From Burkholderiales bacterium (lineage in GTDB: Bacteria > Pseudomonadota > Gammaproteobacteria > Burkholderiales > SG8-41), in NCBI GenBank assembly GCA_005800795.1, contig SYEN01000471.1:1-5397 (forward strand): 5,397 bases of DNA, given 5' to 3'. Positions 1 through 5,397 of this stretch are shown in pieces. The notes beneath the pieces are model-generated. The model saw only the letters and a program-made list of their open reading frames with translations, made no database searches and was not told the DNA's origin. Positions within the stretch are counted from its first letter, which is position 1; the number at the start of each line of letters is the position of its first letter. The position numbers and the translations under genes are program-made.

Positions 1-1
1 A

Positions 2-187
2 GCCAGAAAAAGAGAAATTACCCAAAAACGGCAAATGCTATTCCCGGTACGATTAGTTGATTTTGCTACGCTTCAATGTTGGGATTGCTTTGACGCGGAC
101 GTCGGTAAGGATTCTGCGCGCGAAATTCGTGAATATTTCATTCCTGATTTTAGCGAGTGGAAAGTTAACCACGATAAATATCAATAA
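2..187 (+). CDS. 3' end of a TIR-domain-like protein gene (N-terminus outside window)
   Basis: The frame starting at base 2 is open from the window edge to TAA at 185-187, giving 61 residues. They include LFPVRLVDFATL, CFDADVGKDSAREIREYFIP and DFSEWKVNHDKYQ. From memory this matches the C-terminal part of bacterial TIR-domain proteins, often fused to pentapeptide repeats, where the consensus runs roughly FPxRLVDFxTLRDW, ECFDADTGKDSAREIREY, FIPDFSNWKDHDxYQ. TIR domains in bacteria often cleave NAD+ or make signalling nucleotides in antiphage defence, but the catalytic part would lie upstream, so activity cannot be judged. No start codon is assigned because the frame is open to the edge; the internal ATG at 35-37 has no clear ribosome site and would split the domain. 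G+C is about 42%, lower than the following genes, which suggests separate origin. The normal tail seems to continue past the stop, so this may be truncated or decaying. Confidence 0.68.
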   Translation, partial: ARKREITQKRQMLFPVRLVDFATLQCWDCFDADVGKDSAREIREYFIPDFSEWKVNHDKYQ

Positions 188-223
188 GAGCTTTCTCGGT
201 TGCTTAGAGACCTCAAGGCATGA
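188..223 (+). pseudogene. Detached conserved tail of the TIR-like gene after an in-frame stop
   Basis: Immediately after the TAA at 185-187 the same frame reads ELSRLLRDLKA and stops at TGA (221-223). TIR proteins of this kind typically end in YQ, four variable residues, then RLLRDLKA or close. Here YQ, the stop codon and three residues precede RLLRDLKA, so the spacing is preserved exactly if the TAA replaced one sense codon (CAA or AAA, for instance). This is what a recent nonsense mutation looks like. Only about twelve residues would be lost, so the shorter protein could still be functional. Stop-codon readthrough or a sequencing error are the alternatives. Confidence 0.55.
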
Positions 224-244
224 TCGCCATATTGCCCGAAGCTC

Positions 245-280
245 AAAAAAATGCGCCATTGTTCCAACAATGATGACGCA
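245..280 (-). terminator. Rho-independent terminator of the ThDP-enzyme gene
   Basis: Read on the minus strand, TGCG is followed by CATTGTT, GG, AACAATG and CGCA, then seven T residues (the A-run at 245-251 on the plus strand). The inner stem arms at 257-263 and 266-272 are perfectly complementary. The outer TGCG/CGCA arms pair across an uneven bulge (four bases against one). The hairpin starts 37 bases beyond the stop codon of the ThDP-enzyme gene, the expected place. It has no T-run on the plus strand, so it should not serve the TIR-like gene. Confidence 0.6.
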
Positions 281-316
281 AGTAAAGTAACGAGTTGGAA
301 CTACTACACATGGCGC

Positions 317-2065
317 TTAGCTCGATTTCCCTTCATAGAGCGTAATCGGCGGATAGGCCTTCGGGTCAATCATTACATCGATCAAAGTCGTTTGCGGTGA
401 CTTCATCGCCTGCTCCAATGCCGGTTTGAAATCCCCCGGCTTTTCAACCCGCACGCCCTCACACCCGCACGCGCGCGCAATCGCCGCGTGATCCACCGGC
501 GCAAACTGGCAGGCATCAGTGTGGCTGCCATACATCACTTCCTCCGCATGCCACTGATATCCAAGTATTTGATTATTAAGAACAATTAATATCACCTTGG
601 TTTTCATACGCACGGCTGTTTCCAGCTCCGACCACATGTGCGCAAACGCGCCGTCGCCGGTGATACAGATCACTTCGCGTGAGGGATGCGCGATTTTTGC
701 CCCTATGGCAGCGGGGAATCCCCAGCCCAAACCAGCCAGCCCGCGTCCAGTTAAAAACCGTTGTCCGGCGTATTGCGCGGTGAGGTAATTCATCGCCCAG
801 ATGGATGAATAGCTGGCGTCGGTGACGATTTGCACATCACTGGTCATCACACTGAGCAATTCGTTCATCAGGCGCTCGGGTCGTATCGGTACGAGGTTTG
901 AATTCAACATCGCGTCGGCTTCAGCTTGAAACGCTTTTTTCCCGATGGCGATTTTTTGCTCCACTTCACCGCGAGCCGCTCGCCGCGCTGAGAGGTCCAG
1001 GCAGGCCATCGCGTCGCTCAACGCCTGCAAGGTGACTTTCGCATCGCCCACCAGCCGCAGCGCTTCATAGTTGCGGCCGACTTCGAGACTGTCCACGTCG
1101 ATGTGGAAATAACGCGCCGATTTTGGAAACAGCGTCCATGAATCCGTGCCGTTCTGGTTGGTGCGGTCACCGACGAACAGCACACAATCCGCGCGATCCA
1201 CCAGTTCGCGCAGGTGCCGCGCCATGCCGCGCGTGCCCATGAAATAGCCGATCACACCCAGCGACAACGCGTGCGTTTCAGCTACCGCGCCCTTGCCCAT
1301 GCTGGTGGTGGCAACAGGCAAGCTTGCGGATTCCTGCAAATCCGCCAGCACCTCGTGCGCGCCCGACAGATGCACCCCACCGCCCGCGACGATCATCGGA
1401 TATTTCGCTGCGGCCAGCAACTTGGCGGCTTCGACGATACGTGCCGGGTCAGCCATGCAGCGATCCAGCGGATAGGTGCCGAGCGAGGCTTGCCGCTGTT
1501 CACCCAAACTATCCGGCGCAGCTTCCAGCAACAAATCCTGCGGGAACAACAGCACCACCGGCCCCGGCCTGCCACTGGCAGCGGCGGTAAACCCCATATC
1601 CACATAGTCTTCGATGCGTGACAGGTCCGCCACGCGTTTCACCCACTTCGCGCAGCCGCGAAAAATGTCGAAGTGATCGAGTTCCTGAAAGGCATTCTTA
1701 TCAGTCTGATTGCGACGCACGTCCTGTACGATGGCGACCATCGGTACGGATGCCTTGAAGGCTTCCGCCAGGCCAGGTGCCAGCAACGCTGCTGCCGGGC
1801 CATTTTGCGCTGTGACCACCGCGACTTTTTGCGAAGCACGCGCGTAACCGTCCGCCATCGCAGCGCCGGCATTTTCCGTGCGATAGGCAATCTGCCGCAT
1901 GCCAAATTCCGGAATCACCAGCAGTAGCGCGGAAGGCAGGCTTTGACCGAACAACACCTCGACGCCATGGCGTTTTAGCGCGCGCGCCAACACATGTGCG
2001 CCACACGGGTTGGGCAGCTTGTGCTGCGCGGCGGATGATGCCACGTTGTCAGATACGGTATTCAT
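317..2065 (-). CDS. ThDP-dependent enzyme, acetolactate synthase-like family
   Basis: This 582-residue protein has the three-domain build of the acetolactate synthase/benzoylformate decarboxylase superfamily: a pyrimidine-binding domain (about 18-170), a central domain (about 208-345) and a pyrophosphate-binding domain (about 400-570). The catalytic glutamate that activates ThDP is E64 in YRTENAGAAMADGYAR. The Mg-diphosphate motif is GDGAF at 470 with NN at 497-498, exactly 24 residues between GDG and NN. FQELDHFDIF (about 127-136) also resembles acetolactate synthases. Such enzymes decarboxylate 2-oxo acids or join or cleave 2-hydroxy acyl units in the cytosol; the substrate cannot be read from sequence. 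It lacks the YEEMDQ segment I recall from oxalyl-CoA decarboxylase, and no regulatory subunit gene is adjacent, so neither oxalate breakdown nor branched-chain amino acid synthesis is well supported. ATG at 2065 is chosen because AGGGAG lies 5 bases upstream; longer starts run into the intergenic palindrome. Divergent from the CoA-transferase gene. Confidence 0.9.
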   Translation of the reverse strand: MNTVSDNVASSAAQHKLPNPCGAHVLARALKRHGVEVLFGQSLPSALLLVIPEFGMRQIAYRTENAGAAMADGYARASQKVAVVTAQNGPAAALLAPGLAEAFKASVPMVAIVQDVRRNQTDKNAFQELDHFDIFRGCAKWVKRVADLSRIEDYVDMGFTAAASGRPGPVVLLFPQDLLLEAAPDSLGEQRQASLGTYPLDRCMADPARIVEAAKLLAAAKYPMIVAGGGVHLSGAHEVLADLQESASLPVATTSMGKGAVAETHALSLGVIGYFMGTRGMARHLRELVDRADCVLFVGDRTNQNGTDSWTLFPKSARYFHIDVDSLEVGRNYEALRLVGDAKVTLQALSDAMACLDLSARRAARGEVEQKIAIGKKAFQAEADAMLNSNLVPIRPERLMNELLSVMTSDVQIVTDASYSSIWAMNYLTAQYAGQRFLTGRGLAGLGWGFPAAIGAKIAHPSREVICITGDGAFAHMWSELETAVRMKTKVILIVLNNQILGYQWHAEEVMYGSHTDACQFAPVDHAAIARACGCEGVRVEKPGDFKPALEQAMKSPQTTLIDVMIDPKAYPPITLYEGKSS

Positions 2066-2070
2066 CCGGT

Positions 2071-2076
2071 CTCCCT
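2071..2076 (-). promoter_or_regulatory. Ribosome binding site deciding the ThDP-enzyme start
   Basis: On the minus strand AGGGAG stands five bases before the ATG at 2065. The in-frame TTG at 2158 and ATG at 2149 have no comparable purine-rich site. They would also add an N-terminal extension encoded by the palindrome and promoter region. This fixes the protein at 582 rather than 613 residues. Confidence 0.75.
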
Positions 2077-2097
2077 GAAAATGATTCACGATTGCCC

Positions 2098-2108
2098 GTC
2101 TGGCAGAC
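2098..2108. repeat. Small 11-bp inverted repeat at the predicted ThDP-gene transcription start
   Basis: GTCTG-G-CAGAC is a perfect 5-bp inverted repeat with a one-base centre. It sits directly downstream of the minus-strand TATACT, where an operator or the start of the transcript would fall. Five-base arms are short enough to arise by chance in 146 bases, so this is only a candidate. Confidence 0.3.
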
Positions 2109-2114
2109 AGTATA
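2109..2114 (-). promoter_or_regulatory. Candidate -10 box for the ThDP-enzyme gene
   Basis: On the minus strand TATACT (five of six matches to TATAAT, within GTTATACTG) predicts a transcript start near 2102 and a leader of about 37 bases. No good TTGACA-like -35 lies 16-18 bases upstream. This suggests a weak or activator-dependent promoter. The 16-bp palindrome centre would be about 46 bases upstream of that start. Confidence 0.45.
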
Positions 2115-2140
2115 ACAACGCCATCACGGAGACGGCGCAG

Positions 2141-2156
2141 GTGGCTCATGAGCCAC
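2141..2156. promoter_or_regulatory. Perfect 16-bp palindrome, candidate operator between divergent promoters
   Basis: GTGGCTCATGAGCCAC equals its own reverse complement over all 16 bases. It lies between the two predicted -10 boxes of the divergent ThDP-enzyme and CoA-transferase genes. It covers the place where the CoA-transferase -35 element should be (about 2147-2152), which otherwise has no consensus sequence. A dimeric regulator bound here could block or activate the CoA-transferase promoter and affect the ThDP gene from upstream. No regulator gene is in the window, and I cannot assign the site to a regulator family. Confidence 0.55.
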
Positions 2157-2169
2157 AACGCGATCGGGA

Positions 2170-2175
2170 TATAAT
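2170..2175 (+). promoter_or_regulatory. Consensus -10 box for the CoA-transferase gene
   Basis: A perfect TATAAT lies 36 bases before the CoA-transferase ATG, predicting a transcript start near 2182 and a leader of about 30 bases. At 16-18 base spacing the -35 region (CATGAG or neighbours) bears no resemblance to TTGACA and lies inside the 16-bp palindrome. That suggests control through a bound protein rather than a strong constitutive promoter. Confidence 0.55.
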
Positions 2176-2198
2176 TCTACTCATCGTTGCCCACTGTC

Positions 2199-2205
2199 AA
2201 AGGAA
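2199..2205 (+). promoter_or_regulatory. Ribosome binding site of the CoA-transferase gene
   Basis: AAAGGAA ends six bases before the ATG at 2212, a near-ideal spacing. It supports that ATG as the start; the protein begins MSENAAVQPS and reaches the conserved LPLSGIIVLDLT segment after about a dozen residues, as is usual in this family. Confidence 0.75.
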
Positions 2206-2211
2206 CATCCC

Positions 2212-3414
2212 ATGTCTGAAAACGCCGCCGTCCAACCGTCCCCGCACTTGCCGCTGAGCGGCATTATCGTGCTCGATTTGACACTCGCGCGCGCCGGCCC
2301 CACCTGTGTACGCCACCTCGCCGACTGGGGCGCGGATGTCATTCGGGTGGAACCGCCCTCCACCGGCGGCGAAGATGTGGTGGGCCGCCGCAACGGATCG
2401 GATTTTCAGAACCTGCATCGCAACAAGCGTGCAATCCAGCTGAATCTCAAGACCGAAGAAGGCTACAAGGTCTTTATGAAGCTCGTCGAAAAAGCCGACG
2501 TGCTGGTGGAAAACATGCGTGCACCGGTGAAGGGCCGTCTCAAGATCGCCTACGACGATCTGAAAAAAGTGAACCCGCGTCTGGTCTACGGCAGCATCAG
2601 CGGCTTTGGCCAAACCGGGCCTTATAGTCAGCGCGGCGGTGTCGATCAAATCGCGCAAGGCATGGGTGGCCTGCAATCGGTGACCGGCGAAGCAGGCCGC
2701 GGGCCGATGCGCGTGGGCATCCCGATTTCGGATTTGTGTTCCGGCAGTTTTCTGGCGATGGGTATTTCGATGGCGCTGTTTGACCGCAGCCGCACCGGCG
2801 AAGGCCGTTGGGTACACACCAGCCTGCTCGAGTCGCAGATTTTCCTGATGGATTTTCAGGCATCGCGTTACCTCGTGCGTGGCGAAGTGCCGGGCCAGAC
2901 CGGCAACGATCACCCGACGTTTACGCCCACCGGTGTGTTCAAAACCAGCGACGGTTACATGAACATTGCCGCCAGCTCAGGCCGGCTGTGGGAGAGATTC
3001 TGCGATGCAGTGGAAAAGCCCGAATGGAAAGCTGATCCGAAGTGGAGTACGGCGGTAGGCCGCACACAAGATCGCCCCGCGCTGAATGCCGCGATTTCCG
3101 AAGTCACGAAACACAAACCTGCTGCGCACTGGGTCGAGGTATTCGAGGCCGCCGGCATCCCCGCCGGCCCGATCAACACCATGGACAAAGTATTTGCCGA
3201 TCCGCAAGTCAAGCATATCGGCATGGCCGCGCCACTCAAAACCAAGCTGTTTGGCGACACCAAGTTTGTCGCATCACCGCTGAATTTTCACGGCATGCCG
3301 CGCAAGCTACGCTGCGAGACACCCGAACCGGGACAGCACACCAACGAAGTGCTGAATTGGATTGGGGTTTCGGCGGATGATCAGGCTAAATTGAAAGCAG
3401 CAGGAGCGATTTAA
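2212..3414 (+). CDS. CaiB/BaiF family (class III) CoA-transferase
   Basis: The 400-residue product has the normal length and landmarks of class III CoA-transferases, cytosolic dimers that move CoA between a donor thioester and a carboxylic acid through an aspartyl-CoA intermediate. The N-terminal segment reads LPLSGIIVLDLT then LADWGADVIRVEPP (36-49). NLHRNKRAIQLNLK follows at 67-80, then YGSISGFGQTGPY (126-138). The predicted catalytic aspartate is D174 in GIPISDLCSGSF, corresponding to Asp169 of formyl-CoA transferase. TGEGRWVHTSLLES (195-208), AAGIPAGPINTM (313-324) and PGQHTNEVL (373-381) complete the pattern. LARAGP at 25-30, where many members have a VLAGP-like segment, marks a subgroup I cannot name. 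Substrates cannot be predicted; formyl-, carnitine-, succinyl-, mesaconyl- and many other CoA acceptors occur in the family. It faces the ThDP-enzyme gene across a shared control region, suggesting a common pathway, and ends at a hairpin terminator. Confidence 0.92.
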   Translation: MSENAAVQPSPHLPLSGIIVLDLTLARAGPTCVRHLADWGADVIRVEPPSTGGEDVVGRRNGSDFQNLHRNKRAIQLNLKTEEGYKVFMKLVEKADVLVENMRAPVKGRLKIAYDDLKKVNPRLVYGSISGFGQTGPYSQRGGVDQIAQGMGGLQSVTGEAGRGPMRVGIPISDLCSGSFLAMGISMALFDRSRTGEGRWVHTSLLESQIFLMDFQASRYLVRGEVPGQTGNDHPTFTPTGVFKTSDGYMNIAASSGRLWERFCDAVEKPEWKADPKWSTAVGRTQDRPALNAAISEVTKHKPAAHWVEVFEAAGIPAGPINTMDKVFADPQVKHIGMAAPLKTKLFGDTKFVASPLNFHGMPRKLRCETPEPGQHTNEVLNWIGVSADDQAKLKAAGAI

Positions 3415-3436
3415 GCAGCGCAACCGCCGCCGCTAC

Positions 3437-3480
3437 AAAGAAAAACGCCACACAGCCCGAAAGTTGTGTGGCATTTTTTC
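3437..3480. terminator. Bidirectional Rho-independent terminator between convergent genes
   Basis: GCCACACA (3447-3454) pairs perfectly with TGTGTGGC (3465-3472). Two further pairs (one G-U, one C-G) leave a six-base CCGAAA loop. Six T residues follow on the plus strand (3474-3479), ending the CoA-transferase transcript. The A-rich 3437-3445 supplies a T-rich run on the minus strand, so the same hairpin can end the molybdenum hydroxylase transcript. The two stop codons are only 87 bases apart, which makes a shared terminator economical. Confidence 0.85.
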
Positions 3481-3501
3481 CTTTTAAATCAAATACTTAT
3501 A

Positions 3502-5397
3502 TCAAACCAACCGCATCCCGTTGTTAAACGGAATGTGCCGGACCATGGTGCCGGTGGCGGCGTAAATCGCGTTCAATACTGCGGGCACCACCACGCAAAT
3601 CGTCGGCTCGCCCACGCCGCCCCAGAAGTCATAGGTGTTCAGCAGCACGGTTTCAACCTTGGGCATGTGCTGGATCTTTGGCATGGCAAGCTTGTCGAAG
3701 TTGACGTCGTAAATCTTGCCGTCGCGCACCGACGATTCGCTCATCAGCGTGCTGATACCCATCGCGACCCCGCCCTGCACCTGCGTGGCGATTTGTTCCA
3801 GACTGACCGCATGGCCGCAATTGGTGGCCAGCACCATGCGATGAATCTTCACATCGTTGCCGTTCACCGACACCTCTGCAGTCGCTGCCGAATAGCTGCC
3901 GTAGCCCATGAACTGCGCAATGCCGCGATGCACGCCCGGCGGCAGCGGCTTGCCCCAATCGCCCTTTTCCGCTGCAGCGTTCAACACGCCGAGGTGATAC
4001 TTGTGTTTGCCAAGCAGCGCCCGACGAAACTCCACCGAATCGCGGCCCGCCGCACGCGCACATTCCTCGATAAAGCATTCGGCGAAAATACCGTTGTGAT
4101 TGGTATTCACGCCGCGCCACGGGCCGACGGGCACGTGCGAGTTGCGCATGGCGTACTCGGTGCGCAGATTGGGCGGCGTGTAGCCGAACTGAGCATCGTT
4201 GGGGAACATGTTCGGCTCTTTCCACAAGCCCTGCAGCTGACGCCGGTCGCGGCCATCCTTGATCGCCGCCGGGTTGGCAAACGCATTGATTGATTGCCCC
4301 GTCACGCGGATATGCAGGCCCACCAGATTGCCCTTGGCATCCAGGCCCGCCGAACAACGCGCTTGTTGAATTGGACGATAGAAATCGTGGCCCAGGTCTT
4401 CCTCGCGCGTCCACAGCATTTTCACCGGCGTGCCGGGTGGCAGTTGCTTGGCAATCAATGTCGCCTGCCGGGTGAAATCCTGATTACCGCCACGGCGCCC
4501 AAAGCCGCCGCCCAGATCCATTTTGTACACTTCGCATTGATTCAGCGGCACACCGGCGGTTTGTGACAATGTCGCCATCGAAGCCTCGGCGTTTTGCGTC
4601 GCCACCCAACATTCGGCTTTGCCCGGCGACAGGCGCACCGTGGCGTTCATCGGCTCCATGCACACGTGCGGGATAAACGGCGAGTGATACACCGCCTCGA
4701 CCTTGGTCACAGCGCCCGCAATGGCCTTGATCGCGTCACCGTCGTTGATATCGGCGAACACGTTGTCATTGCCGGTGAGGCCCGAGGCCACGTGTTTCAT
4801 GATGTCGGTCTGCTGCACTTTGGCGTTGGGGCCTTCGTCCCACACCTTGGGCAACGCTTCCAGTGCCTTTTTCGCCCGCCACCAGGTATCGGCCACCACC
4901 GCAACGGTGGTTTCGCTCACACGCAGCGCCTGCGGTTTGCCGGGCATGTTGGCGATTTTCGACTGATCGAAACTCACCAGCTTGCCGCCGAATACCGGGC
5001 AAGCCATGATCGCCGCGTGCAGCATACCGGGTAACGTGACGTCCACCGCGTACTTCTTGCTGCCGTCGAGTTTATCGCCGGTATCCAGGCGCTTCACCGG
5101 CTTGCCGGCGATTTTCCACTGACGCGGATCGCGCAGCTTGATCGATTTCAGATCCGGCGGCGTAACCTTGGCTGCTGCGTCTGCGACTTTGCCGTAACTC
5201 GTGCTGCGGCCTGATGCCTTATGGGTGATGATGCCCTTGTCCACGGCAAGCTCACTGGCGGGCACTTTCCATTCATTCGCCGCTGCCTGCACCAGCATGA
5301 TTTTCGCCGCTGCGCCTGCACGGCGCACGTAGTCGTGCGAAGTGCGTATGCCGCGGCTGCCGCCGGTGGACACTCGCGCGCATAGACCTCGGTGGTC
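3502..5397 (-). CDS. Molybdopterin-binding large subunit of an IorB-type (xanthine dehydrogenase family) hydroxylase, N-terminus outside window
   Basis: The frame is open from the window edge to TGA at 3502-3504, 631 residues; full-length relatives have roughly 730-780, so the N-terminus, including any Tat signal, is missing. The family hydroxylates N-heterocycles or aldehydes with water as oxygen source, passing electrons to a 2Fe-2S small subunit and often a cytochrome. Counting from the valine codon (GTG) at 5373 as residue 1, visible landmarks are TGGSRGIRTSHDYVRRAG (3-20), CPVFGGKLVSFD (125-136), the cofactor motif LGGGFGRRGG (287-296), WRGVNTNHNGIFAECFIEE (419-437), and FWGGVGEPTICVVVPAVLNA (583-602). 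E589 in GVGEP is the expected catalytic glutamate. This tandem-like architecture and the TGGSRGIRTS segment fit isoquinoline 1-oxidoreductase beta rather than XdhB/CoxL types; the substrate is unknown. The small subunit gene probably lies beyond the right edge. It converges on the CoA-transferase gene and is not part of its operon. The first eight residues at the edge look unlike the family. Confidence 0.9.
   Translation of the reverse strand, partial: DHRGLCARVSTGGSRGIRTSHDYVRRAGAAAKIMLVQAAANEWKVPASELAVDKGIITHKASGRSTSYGKVADAAAKVTPPDLKSIKLRDPRQWKIAGKPVKRLDTGDKLDGSKKYAVDVTLPGMLHAAIMACPVFGGKLVSFDQSKIANMPGKPQALRVSETTVAVVADTWWRAKKALEALPKVWDEGPNAKVQQTDIMKHVASGLTGNDNVFADINDGDAIKAIAGAVTKVEAVYHSPFIPHVCMEPMNATVRLSPGKAECWVATQNAEASMATLSQTAGVPLNQCEVYKMDLGGGFGRRGGNQDFTRQATLIAKQLPPGTPVKMLWTREEDLGHDFYRPIQQARCSAGLDAKGNLVGLHIRVTGQSINAFANPAAIKDGRDRRQLQGLWKEPNMFPNDAQFGYTPPNLRTEYAMRNSHVPVGPWRGVNTNHNGIFAECFIEECARAAGRDSVEFRRALLGKHKYHLGVLNAAAEKGDWGKPLPPGVHRGIAQFMGYGSYSAATAEVSVNGNDVKIHRMVLATNCGHAVSLEQIATQVQGGVAMGISTLMSESSVRDGKIYDVNFDKLAMPKIQHMPKVETVLLNTYDFWGGVGEPTICVVVPAVLNAIYAATGTMVRHIPFNNGMRLV

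Noticed and set aside
53..259. Minus-strand open frame of 68 codons
   Set aside because: It runs antisense to the TIR-like tail and through the ThDP-gene terminator, and has no recognisable motif.
57..290. Plus-strand open frame of 77 codons from a TTG
   Set aside because: It overlaps the TIR-like frame, which has recognisable family motifs. This frame has no ribosome site and shows no protein-like pattern.
317..2065. Naming the gene ilvB or ilvI
   Set aside because: There is no small regulatory subunit gene next to it, the RHE signature is changed to RTE, and the neighbour is a CoA-transferase, so biosynthetic acetolactate synthase is not supported.
2066..2158. N-terminal extension of the ThDP enzyme to a TTG start at 2158
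   Set aside because: The extension is encoded by the palindrome and promoter, lacks a ribosome site, and a good AGGGAG precedes the ATG at 2065.
2197..2913. Minus-strand open frame of 238 codons antisense to the CoA-transferase gene
   Set aside because: The plus strand encodes a full-length family member with all motifs. The antisense frame is Ala/Arg/His-rich, typical of GC-rich shadow frames.
317..3414. Assignment as oxalyl-CoA decarboxylase plus formyl-CoA transferase (oxc/frc)
   Set aside because: The ThDP enzyme's FQELDHFDIF region and YPP-containing C-terminus resemble acetolactate synthase-like proteins, and the oxalyl-CoA decarboxylase hallmarks I recall (for example the YEEMDQ segment) are absent.
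3466..4293. Plus-strand open frame of 275 codons antisense to the molybdenum hydroxylase gene
   Set aside because: It begins inside the terminator and is rich in His and Arg. It mirrors a gene with intact cofactor and catalytic motifs on the other strand.

Overview
The window looks like a chromosomal stretch from a fairly GC-rich proteobacterium. A betaproteobacterium or close relative is my best guess, based on recalled family resemblance and base composition rather than any marker gene. It holds three well-formed metabolic genes and, at the left edge, the tail of a fourth gene of different character. No rRNA, tRNA, CRISPR array, insertion sequence or integrase is visible.

Left edge (about 1-223, + strand): the C-terminal end of a protein that resembles TIR-domain proteins, often fused to pentapeptide repeats. 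It is clearly poorer in G+C than the rest (75 of the first 180 bases, about 42%, counted by hand). An in-frame TAA interrupts it at 185-187, yet the same frame then continues with the family's usual RLLRDLKA ending before a second stop at 221-223. A minus-strand hairpin with a T-run (245-280) then ends the next gene.

Centre (317-3414): two divergently transcribed genes. A ThDP-dependent enzyme of the acetolactate synthase-like group lies on the minus strand (317-2065), and a CaiB/BaiF family CoA-transferase lies on the plus strand (2212-3414). Their 146-bp shared control region holds a perfect TATAAT for the CoA-transferase, a TATACT for the ThDP enzyme, and a perfect 16-bp palindrome between the two -10 boxes. 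The simplest reading is co-regulation of two enzymes of one acyl-CoA or 2-oxo/2-hydroxy acid pathway. The layout recalls, but does not match in sequence, the oxalyl-CoA decarboxylase/formyl-CoA transferase pair.

Right side (3437-5397): a bidirectional hairpin terminator separates the CoA-transferase from a convergent gene on the minus strand. That gene encodes most of a molybdenum-cofactor hydroxylase large subunit of the isoquinoline 1-oxidoreductase beta (IorB) type; its N-terminus lies outside the window. Such enzymes usually work with a small 2Fe-2S subunit, which is not in view. The last two dozen bases of the window may contain a frame problem in this gene.
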